From Portunus trituberculatus (lineage: Eukaryota > Arthropoda > Malacostraca > Decapoda > Portunidae): a stretch of 64,000 nucleotides of DNA. Shown here in pieces: positions 24,207-33,568 of the stretch. Numbering within the stretch: the stretch's first letter is position 1; every line of letters begins with the position of its first letter. The stretch spans positions 3,713,748-3,777,747 of the forward strand of contig NC_059255.1 in assembly GCF_017591435.1 (NCBI RefSeq), read 5' to 3'. The notes beneath the pieces were generated by a model. The model was not told the DNA's origin. It made no database searches and saw only the letters and a program-made list of their open reading frames with translations. Made by a program: the position numbers and the translations under genes.

Positions 24207-27200
24207 CTAAGGTGCATCTATGTTCTCTGTTCTCTCTTCAGCTATTTCCTGTGTGTTTTCTAAGACATTCTGTGTGTTTTCTAGTTTAATCTCTGTGTTT
24301 TCTAAGGTGTTTTCAATCTTTATCATCTTCTTCTTCTTGTGTTTCTTGGTATCTATGTTCTCTGTTCTCTCTTCAGGCATTTCCTGTGTGTTTTCTAAGA
24401 TGTTCTGTGTGTTTTCTAGTTTAATCTCTGCATTTTCAAAGGTGTTTTCAATCTTTATCATCTTCTTCGTCTTCTTCTTGTGTCTCTTGGTGTCTGTGTT
24501 CTCTGTTCTCCCTTCATCCATGTCTTGTGTGTTTTCTAAGGCATTCTGTGTGTTTTCTAGTTTAATTTCTGTGTTTTCAAAGGTGTTTTCAATCTTTATC
24601 ATCTTCTTCGTCTTCTTCTTGTGTTTCTTGGTGTCTGTGTTCTCTGTTCTCCCTTCATCCATGTCTTGTATGTTTTCTAAGACATTCTGTGTGTTTTCTA
24701 GTTTAATTTCTGTGTTTTCAAAGGTGTTTTCAATCTTTATCATCTTCTTCTTGTGTTTCTTGGTATCTATGTTCTCTGTTCTCTCTTCAGGCATTTTCTG
24801 TGAGTTTTCTAGTGTGTTATGTGTGTTTTCTATTTTAATCTCTGTGTTTTCAAAGGTGTTTTCAATCTTTATCATCATCTTCTTCCTCTTTTCTTTATTG
24901 TGTGTCTTGGTATCTATGTTCTCTGTTGTCTCTTCATCCATGTCTTGTGTGTTTTCTAAGGCATTCTGTGTGTTTTCTACCTTAATTTCTGCATTTTCAA
25001 AAGTGTTTTCAATCTTTATCATCTTTTTCTTCTTGTGTTTCTTGGTATCTTGGTATCTTTCTTGTGTGGTTTCTAATATATTCTGTGTGTTTTCTATTTT
25101 AATCTCTGCATTTTCAAAGGTGTTTTCAATCTTTACCTTCTTCTTCTTCTCCTCCCTGTGTTTCTTGGTATCTATGTTCTCTGTTCTCTCTTCGCCCATG
25201 TCTTGTGTGTCTTCAATGGTGTTTTCTACCTTAACCTGTTCAAAGTTCTCAGATTTGTGTTGTGTTATTTGTGTTGACGTTATTGTTTTGTTTTTCTTGC
25301 TCAATATTGACTCTTTCACAACAGCACCAGTTTCTCCTATATCACCAAGTGTGTTCTCTTGTTTTATCTTCTCCTCATCACTTTTTCCTAGTTCTTGTAG
25401 TGAGATTCTGTGTTTCTCCTCTTCCAAATCACCCACTGCACTTGTCTCACATTTCACCAAGCTCTGTGATTTCTGTGGTGCTAACTGTCTTTCCTCCTCT
25501 AATTCTTCCTTCACAACGTCTTCCATCATATCATTTGAGTCTCTATCTCTGTCTTCAAATGAGTCAGCTTGTTCTTGTCCGTCTGTCTCATGTTTCTGTG
25601 GTAATAATTGTTCTTTCTCCTTCATTATTTCCCTCACAGCATTTTCTATCACATCATTTGAGTGTCTATCTATGTTTTCAAGTGAGTCAGCTTGTTCTTG
25701 TCCGTCTGTCTCATGTTTCTGTGGTGATAATGACCTTTCCACTTTCCTTTCTTCCTTTACATCTTCCTTCATATCATCAAACAATGAGTCCTGTATATTT
25801 TGAGGTGATAAATGTCTTTCCTCCTCTAATTCTTCCTTCACAACGTCTTCCATCATATCATTTGAGTCTCTATCTTTGTCTTCAAATGAGTCAGCCTGTT
25901 CTTGTTCATCTGTCTCATATTTCTGTGGTGGCAGTTGTTCTTCCACCTCCATCTCTTCTTTCACAATTTCCTCCATCATATCATTTAAGTCTCTGTCTTC
26001 GTTATCAAGTGAATTGTGTATGTTTTCAAGCTTAATTTCTGTGTTTTCAATCTTTATTTCCTTTTCCTCCTTCCTCTTCTTCTTGGTGTGAGTGTTCTGA
26101 CTGTTCTCTGTTCTCTCTTCAGCCATATTTTGTGTGTTCTCTTGTGCATTTTCTATGTTTTCAAGCTTAATTTCTGTGTTTTCAACATTTATTTTCTTCT
26201 TCTTGGTATCTATATTCTCTGTTCTCTCTCCAGCCATGTCTTGTGTGTTTTCAATGGTGTTTTCTACTTTAACCTGTTCAAAGTTCTCAAATTCATGTTG
26301 TCTTGGTTGTATTAATGTTATTCTCTTGTTTTCCTTCCTTACAAACCTCAATATTGACTTTTTCACAACAGCACCAGTTTCTCCTATACAACCAAGTGTG
26401 TTCTCTTGTTTAATCTTCCCCTCATCACTTTTTCCTAGTTCTTGTAGTGAGATTCTGTGTTCTTTCTTCTCTTCTTGATGAGCCACTTCGTTCGTCTCAT
26501 ATTTCATTAAGGTCTGTGATTTATGTGGTGATGGTGGTCTTTCCTCCTCCATTTCTTCCCTCACGACTTCTTCCATCATATCACTCGAGTCTTTATCTCT
26601 GTTTTTAAATGAGTCAGCTTGTTTGCCTGTCTCGTATTTCTGTGGTGGTAATCGTTCTTCCACCTCCATTTCTTCCTTCACAATTTCTTCCATCATATCA
26701 TCATACAAGAAGTCATGTATATTTTGAGGTGATAGCTGTCTTTCCTCTTTTATTTCTTTCTTTATAACTATTTCTTGCATATCAACTGAGTCACTGCTAT
26801 CAAATGAGTTCTCCAGTTCTGTTCTCTCACACTTCACTGCTTCCACTGGCAATGCTCTATCCAACCCTGCTTGTGTGACTGTTCCTTTCTCCACTAACCC
26901 TGACTGTCCTTCTTCATCACCAAGGTCTTCTGCATCATTTCCAAACACTGACTTAAATTGCAACGCCCTTCTCTCCTCCAGTCTTTGCAGTACAACCAGT
27001 GACTTTTCTGTCGAGAGAAGGCCACTGACACCAAACATCTTAACCTGGCCTGTCTCTGCCCCAGTTGTCTTGAGGCACTTGAGACGAGGTGGCAGGTTAC
27101 TAAGATCAATCGCTGTGCCTGCCTTAGCCACCATCTTGAGAGCAGACCGCCAGGGGTAGATGCCTCGCAGGGGAAGCAAAGCGCGGACATACTTCGAAGC

Positions 27201-27617
27201 TGAATCCATTACTTTAGCCTTTGGTAATTCATGACTTTGGGTTCCTGAAGCAATGGAGAGATGTTTGCGTGTGTGGTAGGTGATGTATTTGGTCGTTGGT
27301 GACACCCAGCGGTTCGCGTTGTGCCCCTCGCTGCAGCCATGACACTTACCAGTCATGGGGTAGTCCGTGCGAAAGGCAGCACAGTTTTTAATGGAAAAGT
27401 TGCAGTATTTACACCCGAGCTCACCAAAGAACAAGTGTAGGAGAATCTCGGCGCCCAACACAGTTTTCTCACACAAGAAGCAGTAAGCTGTCATTCTCCC
27501 CAGAACTGCCTTGTCATACGCCTCCAGTCTAGGGTGTGTGAGGGGCTGCGGCCGGCCACCCACCTCAGAGCCCCGGGTGGATCCAATAATGGGCCCTGAT
27601 AAGACTGGACCAACCAT
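24207..27617 (-). CDS. Unrecognised protein: Cys/His domain plus repeats rich in SUMO-type motifs
   Basis: A 1136-aa frame starts at ATG 27615-27617 in good context (AAAGATGG), about 90 bp from a TATA box, and is uninterrupted to TAG at 24207. Residues 46-119 hold regularly spaced metal-ligand candidates: C46-x2-C49, H61, C69-x2-C72, C79, C92-x2-C95, H115-x3-H119. A conserved-looking region continues to about residue 220. Then come about seven acidic units (core NDMMEDVVKEELEEER) interleaved with two copies of a longer block (SLQELGKSDE, NTLG, GETGAVVK). The tail has seven Lys/Asn/Glu units (MIKIENTFENTEIKLENTQ). Across the protein I count about 30 psi-K-x-E motifs, two in each tail unit. Proposed role (inference): nuclear, metal-binding, heavily SUMO-modified. 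The family is unknown to me. No intron is visible. Confidence 0.72.
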   Translation of the reverse strand: MVGPVLSGPIIGSTRGSEVGGRPQPLTHPRLEAYDKAVLGRMTAYCFLCEKTVLGAEILLHLFFGELGCKYCNFSIKNCAAFRTDYPMTGKCHGCSEGHNANRWVSPTTKYITYHTRKHLSIASGTQSHELPKAKVMDSASKYVRALLPLRGIYPWRSALKMVAKAGTAIDLSNLPPRLKCLKTTGAETGQVKMFGVSGLLSTEKSLVVLQRLEERRALQFKSVFGNDAEDLGDEEGQSGLVEKGTVTQAGLDRALPVEAVKCERTELENSFDSSDSVDMQEIVIKKEIKEERQLSPQNIHDFLYDDMMEEIVKEEMEVEERLPPQKYETGKQADSFKNRDKDSSDMMEEVVREEMEEERPPSPHKSQTLMKYETNEVAHQEEKKEHRISLQELGKSDEGKIKQENTLGCIGETGAVVKKSILRFVRKENKRITLIQPRQHEFENFEQVKVENTIENTQDMAGERTENIDTKKKKINVENTEIKLENIENAQENTQNMAEERTENSQNTHTKKKRKEEKEIKIENTEIKLENIHNSLDNEDRDLNDMMEEIVKEEMEVEEQLPPQKYETDEQEQADSFEDKDRDSNDMMEDVVKEELEEERHLSPQNIQDSLFDDMKEDVKEERKVERSLSPQKHETDGQEQADSLENIDRHSNDVIENAVREIMKEKEQLLPQKHETDGQEQADSFEDRDRDSNDMMEDVVKEELEEERQLAPQKSQSLVKCETSAVGDLEEEKHRISLQELGKSDEEKIKQENTLGDIGETGAVVKESILSKKNKTITSTQITQHKSENFEQVKVENTIEDTQDMGEERTENIDTKKHREEKKKKVKIENTFENAEIKIENTQNILETTQERYQDTKKHKKKKMIKIENTFENAEIKVENTQNALENTQDMDEETTENIDTKTHNKEKRKKMMIKIENTFENTEIKIENTHNTLENSQKMPEERTENIDTKKHKKKMIKIENTFENTEIKLENTQNVLENIQDMDEGRTENTDTKKHKKKTKKMIKIENTFENTEIKLENTQNALENTQDMDEGRTENTDTKRHKKKTKKMIKIENTFENAEIKLENTQNILENTQEMPEERTENIDTKKHKKKKMIKIENTLENTEIKLENTQNVLENTQEIAEERTENIDAP

Positions 27618-27705
27618 CTTTGTGTGTGTCTTTCTTGCCTCTTGTCCTGGTGAGGGAGCGAGTGTTAATCCTATGCTGTTCTGGTGAGGTTTATGGTGTC
27701 ATGCA

Positions 27706-27714
27706 CTATTTATA
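27706..27714 (-). promoter_or_regulatory. TATA box of the 27.6 kb minus-strand gene
   Basis: TATAAATAG on the minus strand lies about 90 bases upstream of the ATG at 27617. A start of transcription some 30 bases downstream, near 27680, would give a leader of about 60 nt. A MITE begins only about 10 bp further upstream (27722). The leader also contains CTCACCAG, which could be a splice acceptor, so an upstream leader exon is not excluded. Confidence 0.5.
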
Positions 27715-27721
27715 AAATCCA

Positions 27722-27934
27722 TTAACTCCTTCAATACCTTGACATGTTCTCATATTCACTCTGCTTTCTATTTAGTGATTTTATACAGCTTCAGAAATTT
27801 ATGTTGGGTATTGAAATAGTGAAGACTCTGGCCATTAATCTTCTGACTTCCATAGATCCTTCCTAATCTCAATAAATCTGCTTAATCACACCAAAACTTC
27901 ACAGTAAAAATGTTCCAGTATTGAAAGAATTGAT
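27722..27934 (+). mobile_element. TTAA MITE, copy B (degraded right end)
   Basis: Starts TTAA-CTCCTTCAATACCTTGACA and matches copy A through GATTTTATACAGCTTCAGAA, GACTCTGGCCATTAATCTTC and CTTAATCACACCAAAACTTC, ending CCAGTATTGAAAGAATTGA, where the right TTAA has decayed. It forms the upstream border of the neighbouring gene's promoter. Confidence 0.75.
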
Positions 27935-28149
27935 TTCCACTTAAAGGTTTTGGATTCTTGTTACAATGAAAATAAGGAAACAGGAACAAGAATAGAGTTT
28001 AATAGTCATGACTTGGTAAAAGAAGACAAAAGGAAAAGTGAAGAAATACAGAAAAACAAAACATGAATGAATGAAATGGTTAGCAAGACAATTTTGATCA
28101 AGTCACACATGTATTGCTGTGTGTTACTGATCAATGTAACAAACATATC

Positions 28150-29175
28150 AATTATTGTTTGTTATCCATTATTTCTTGTCCTAAACCTAAAATTTCTTGC
28201 TCAAACCCATTATTTCTCATTCAAACCCATTACTACAAAAAATATATATATGGATTTGTCTTTTATCCATTATTTTTCGTCCTAAACCCATAATTCCTTC
28301 CTCAAACCCATTGTTTCACGTCTAAACCCATTATTATTGCAAAAAATATATACGAATTCCTTTACATATACATAATTTCTCGTCCTAAACTCATAATCTG
28401 TTAATCTCTTGTTCAAACCCATTATTTCATGTCTAAAACCATTATTATTGCAAAAAAATATATATGAATTCTTTTTCATATCCATTATTCCTCGTCCTAA
28501 ACTCATAATTTCTTACTCAAACCCATTACTTCACGTCTAAACCCATTATCATTGCAAAAAAATATATACAAATTCTCTTTCATATCCATTACTTCTCGTC
28601 CTAAACCCATAATACCTTACTCAAACCCATTATTTCTCGTCCAAGCCTATTATTATTGCAAGAAATATATACAAATTCTCTTTCATATCCATTACTTCTC
28701 GTCCTAAACCCATAATTCCTTACTCAAACCCATTATTCATCGTCCAAGCCTATTATTATTGCAAGAAATATATACAAATTCTCTTTCATATCCATTACTT
28801 CTCGTCCTAAACCCATAATTCCTTACTCAAACCCATTATTCATCGTCCAAGCCCATTATTACTGCAAAAAATATATACGAATTTGTCTTTTATCCATTAT
28901 TTCTCGTCCTAAACCCATAATTCCTTACTCAAACCCATTATTTCTCGTCCAAGCCTATTATTATTGCAAGAAATATATACAAATTCTCTTTCATATCCAT
29001 TACTTCTCGTCCTAAACCCATAATTCCTTACTCAAACCCATTATTCATCGTCCAAGCCCATTATTACTGCAAAAAATATATACAAATTTGTCTCTAATCC
29101 ATTATTTCTCGTCCTAAACCCATAATTCCTTACTCAAACCCATTATTTCTCGTCCAAACCCATTACTTTTCACGG
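28150..29175 (+). repeat. ~105-bp minisatellite rich in CCCATTA words
   Basis: About nine to ten units of roughly 100-107 bp. Shared words are CATTACTTCTCGTCCTAAAC, CCATAATTCCTTACTCAAAC, CGTCCAAGCC, ATTATTGCAAGAAATATATA and CAAATTCTCTTTCATATC. The CCCATTA/CCTAAACC vocabulary recurs at 32.4-33.5 kb, suggesting a common origin. 27935-28150 and 29240-29690 contain nothing I can support. Confidence 0.88.
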
Positions 29176-29689
29176 TGACCAAACCAAACTTTCTATATTC
29201 AGAGAGAGAGAAGAGAGAGAAAGAGAGAGAGAGAGAGTTATATTACTTACCAACACTGTATTACTTCTACCAGTCCCTCAGCATGGCGTGTTATCACTGT
29301 CTCGGCCTCTCATCTTGCTAATGTCTTGTTCATTGAGAGGAGTTCTTACAGTATGGTGGGCATTTAAACCACGTTGATTTGTTTTGTACGACCATTAACA
29401 GTACGTCTCTCTAACGGTCCATTAACTTGTTTCTCATTTTTCTTCTTTATTTTTTCTCATTTTCTTTTTGTTTAGTTTTATCTATTTTTCCAGTGGTGGT
29501 CTGATGTTTTTTTCCTGTTTTTTTTTTTTTATTCTATTTCTTGATTTTTCTGTCTAGTTTCAATCATTCGTATTTTGAGCATTTTTTCCTTATTTTCATT
29601 CAGTCTTGCTATCTTGAAAGTTATTTGCAGCTTTGTAACTGTTCTAATCACTGTCTATAATAAGTGTTGTAGAAGGGAGGGATATAATG

Positions 29690-30135
29690 ACAATTTTCTT
29701 ACGTTTCTCTCTTCTCCCACACTGCAATATAATGTTCCCAGAGATACATATATTTTTCTAAGTCATCTGCAGCTTTATAAACATGCATCTGTACTTGTTC
29801 TTCCATTTAATTACTGACTATAATGTGTTGCAGGAGGGAGGTGGGGAAACATGATTTTCTTTCGTTTCCCCCTTCTCCCACACTGCAATATAATGTTTCC
29901 CGTAACACATATATTTCCCAAGCAATTTCCAGCTTTATAAACACGAATCTTACAAATTGTCCTTAATGTTAGTGACTACTGACTATGATAAGTGTTTGAT
30001 GGTATTGATATTATAATTCCTTTTACTTTCCGTCCCTCCCACTCTACAATATAATGTTTGCAGTGATACATATATTTTCTGAGTCATTTGCAGCTTTATA
30101 AACATGCATTTGTACTTGTTCTTATAATTACTGAC
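29690..30135 (+). repeat. ~160-bp tandem repeat, three units
   Basis: Three copies share CACTGCAATATAATGTTTCC, ATACATATATTTTC, GCAGCTTTATAAACATGCAT and TACTGACTATAATAAGTG, at about 29690, 29860 and 30030. Confidence 0.75.
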
Positions 30136-30724
30136 TATTTTAAGATTTTCAAGGGGTGACTAAAACAACTTCCTTTCTCCTATCAGCTGATCGCGTCACA
30201 CCTGTCAACATTTGCACACACTGTCCCTTTTTCCCTTCCCTCACTCATCGATCCTTGGCAACACTCCAATATACCTTCCTTCATAGCTAAAACTACCGTG
30301 TGTCACATATAATCCTCCTTGTGCAGTGTTCTCGTCCTTATAATGGGAAAACATTTGAACTCCACCAAAAAAACGTATTTGCTATGATGTTATGTGTTTG
30401 TGGCAGTTTGTCCATATCTTCATCAGCCTCTTCACTCCCTCGTGCTGCTACTGTCCAAACTCTGCCTTTTGAAATACTAGTAAGACCTTTATGTTGTTTT
30501 TCTCCTTTTTTTAAACATTGGCGTAGTTATATTAAATCTTTTTTTTTTTTCTTCTTCAGTGTGTGTGTGTGTGTGTGTGTGTGTGTCAGGGGTTATCGTC
30601 TCTAAGTATGTGTTATTATTCTCTTCCCAGGGCTGTTTTCAAATGCCACAGAGCTAGTTAAAGTTATCAAGGGTGCTTTTTTTCTGTTATTGAGGTAGAG
30701 TGGTTCCTTGATATATTAAAATCA
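30136..30724. other. Unique sequence, no supported gene
   Basis: No domain-bearing frame. A T-rich run and a (TG)n tract lie at about 30538-30587. The 101-aa plus-strand frame at 30300-30605 runs into the microsatellite and has no recognisable similarity. Confidence 0.5.
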
Positions 30725-31275
30725 TAAGAACATCCTTGAAAACCTTAATAACTCACTACAGCCTGTCAGACTATCACTGTTATCATTAAAACTTCAATAA
30801 CCTACATTATTTTTTGTCATATTATCACTAGAACCATGAAGCACCCAAAACCCCAATAATTTCCACTACAGCCTTTCAAACTGTCACTGGAACCACCAAA
30901 ACTTACTTGAAAACACCAATAACTTACACTGCAGTTTGTCGAGCTGTCACCGGAACCATTAAAACATCCTTGAAAATTCCAATAACTTCCACTACAGCCT
31001 GTCAAACTGTCACTGGAACTAACAACACCCTTGAAAATACCAATTCCTTCAACTACAGTTTGTCAAAATATCACTGGAACCATCAAAACACCCTTGAAAA
31101 CCCCAATTCCTTCCACTACGAGTACAGCCTGTCAAACTGTCACTGGAACCATCAAACACCCTGTCAGACTCATTGGAATCAAGAAAATGAAATAACTACT
31201 AATATTTGTCGTACTAGAACACTATTGAAAACCCTGATAACTTCCACTAGAACCTTAAAAGTCATTAGATTAAGA
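30725..31275 (+). repeat. ~65-bp tandem array, about eight units
   Basis: Units carry CCTTGAAAACCCCAATAACT, TCCACTACAGCCTGTCAAAC and TGTCACTGGAACCATCAAAA. Period and sequence are loose at both ends. Predicted short ORFs here are translations of the repeat. Confidence 0.8.
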
Positions 31276-31374
31276 CAGTTTTTCATGCTAACTGCTGTAC
31301 TGATCTTGCTAACTGCATGCCTCCCCTCCTTCCTCACCCTCGCTGCACAAGGCTTTCTTCTTCCTCTCATCCCT

Positions 31375-32250
31375 ATTCTGTCCAGCTCTCTAATACAAGA
31401 GTTAACCAGTACTCTCAATCATTCACCACTATTCTGTCCAGCTCTGTAATGCAAAAGTTAACCAGTACTCTCAATCCTTCACCACTATTCTGTCCACCTC
31501 TCTAATGCAAGAGTTAACCAGTACTCACAATCATTCACCACTATTCTGTCCAGCTCTGTAATGCAAAAGTTAACCAGTACTCTCAATCATTCACCACTAT
31601 TCTGTCCAGCTCTCTAATGCAAGAGTTAACCAGTACTCTCAATCATTCACCACTATTCTGTCCAGCTCTCTAATACAAGAGTTAACCAGTACTCTCAATC
31701 ATTCACCACTATTCTGTCCAGCTCTCTAATACAAGAGTTAACCAGTACTCTCAATCATTCACCACTATTCTGTCCACCTCTCTAATACAAGAGTTCACCA
31801 GTACTCTCAATCATTCACCACTATTCTGTCCAGCTCTCTACAAGAGTTAACCAGTACTCTCAATCATTCACCACTATTCTGTCCACCTCTCTAATACAAG
31901 AGTTAACCAGTACTCTCAATCATTCACCACTATTCTGTCCAGCTCTCTCAAGAGTTAACCAGTACTCTCAATCATTAATGTCCACCTCTCTAATACAAGA
32001 GTTAACACTAGTACTCTAATACAATCAGTACTCTTCACCACTATTCTGTCCACCTCTCCAGTTAACCAGTACTCTCAAATTCACCACTATTCTGTCCAGC
32101 TCTCTAATACAAGAACCAGTACTCTCAATCATTCACCACTATTCTGTCCACCTCTCTAATACAAGAGTTAACCAGTACTCTCAATCATTCACCACTATTC
32201 TGTCCAGCTCTCTAATGCAAAAGTTAACCAGTACTCTCAATCATTCTTAC
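31375..32250 (+). repeat. 56-bp minisatellite, about 16 units
   Basis: Units of exactly 56 bp combine ATTCTGTCCAGCTCTCTAAT, ACAAGAGTTAACCAGTACTC and TCAATCATTCACCACT. Two alternating variants (CCAGCTC and CCACCTC) and several short deletions (for example about 31970-32110) occur. It is a homogeneous, recently expanded array. Confidence 0.95.
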
Positions 32251-32419
32251 CTTTCTCTGGAACTACCTGCCTGCTTCTGTATTTCCATCTTCCTACGACT
32301 TGACTTCTTTTAAGAGGGAGGTTGTCATTGGCCAGTTTCCCTTCCTGCATAAAAAAAAAAAGAAATTAATTGTGATAACATTTCCTTAATAATGCCTTGA
32401 AGTTTGGATAGAATAACAA

Positions 32420-33540
32420 AACAAAGATAAACATATTTGTAATCTTAGAACCCATTAATTTTCCAGTAAATCCATTAATTCTTGCCTTAACCCATTATTT
32501 CTTATTCTAAGCCATTATCAGTCATTTTATCCACTATTTTTCCATCATCAATTTTACATATTCTGTATCTTGAATCCCATTAATCATGTAAACCCATTAA
32601 TTTTTACCATAACTCATTAATTGTTATCCTAAACCATTATCTGTCATTCTATCCAGTCTTGTCATAAATTTAACATTACTTACTTCCTGAAAATCCATTA
32701 GTTCTTATCTTAATCCATTATTTGTTATCCTAAACCATTATATTTTTTCTATCTCACCCATTAACTGCATCATAAACTTGACATTATTCCCTTTCTAAAT
32801 ATTCAATCATTCTTACCTCACCCATTACTTCTCATATTAAAACCATTATTTCTTATCATATCCACTACATATCAAAACCTAACCATTATTCTCCTTCCAA
32901 AAACCCATTTATTCTTACCCTGACCATTATTTTGTTATTTTAAACCATTATTTGTTATTGTACCCATTATTTCATGTCAATCTAAATGCTTCTCACAACA
33001 AATGTAACACAGCAAGTTATTCATAAAAACCCATTAGTCCTTATCCTTACCCATTAGTTCTCATCTTAAACCATTATTCTTACCTTACCCATTACATCTT
33101 TTCAAAACCTCAAGCACAATTTATTTTTCTTAACAAATGAAATGCAACAAATTATTCTTAAAAACCCATTCATTCTTATCCTAACCCATTAGTTCGGAAA
33201 CCATTATTTTTTAGCTTACCCACTACATCTAAAAAAAAAATTAACTTTATTCTATTTCCAACAAATGAAACACAACAAACTATTCCTAAAAACCCATTAA
33301 TCCTTATCCTAACCCATTACTTCTCATCTTAAACCATTATTTCTTGTCTCAAAAACTCAACACTATTTATTCTTTCCTACAGCAAATAGAACACAACAAA
33401 CTATTCTTAGAAACCCATTAATCCTTATCCTAACCCATTACTTCTCATCTTAAACCATTATTTTTTGTCCTACGCACTTCATCTCAAAAACTCAACACAA
33501 TTTCTCTTCCCCACAGCCCATGGAACACAACAAACTATAC
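32420..33540 (+). repeat. CCATTA-rich tandem array leading into the zinc-finger exon
   Basis: Loose at first, then clear ~110-125-bp units from about 33060. They share AACACAACAAACTATTC, AAAAACCCATTAATCCTTAT, CTAACCCATTACTTCTCATC and TTAAACCATTATTTCTTGTC. The last unit overlaps the 3' splice site and leader of the downstream gene. Confidence 0.82.
33501..33516 (+). promoter_or_regulatory. 3' splice site before the zinc-finger coding exon
   Basis: TTTCTCTTCCCCACAG is a strong polypyrimidine tract plus CAG; the exon would begin at 33517. It sits inside the last copy of the CCATTA-type tandem repeat, and the preceding copy carries a comparable TTCTTTCCTACAG. An upstream leader exon was not located. 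Confidence 0.6.
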
Positions 33541-33546
33541 CAGTGA
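33520..33546 (+). other. Eight-codon upstream ORF in the zinc-finger leader
   Basis: ATG at 33520 reads eight codons (MEHNKLYQ) to TGA at 33544-33546, 22 bases before the main start at 33569. If the exon begins at 33517, this ATG lies only three bases into it, so the upstream ORF could damp translation. Confidence 0.5.
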
Positions 33547-33568
33547 AGCAGAGAAGCAGACACAAGCA

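Noticed and set aside
24220..26478. Plus-strand Phe/Ser/Val-rich ORFs (527, 257 and 114 aa)
   Set aside because: Antisense of the Lys/Glu/Asn repeats of the minus-strand gene; no start context, promoter or domain.
31375..32250. CRISPR-like array
   Set aside because: Units are contiguous 56-bp tandem repeats with no unique spacers, in a eukaryotic genome.
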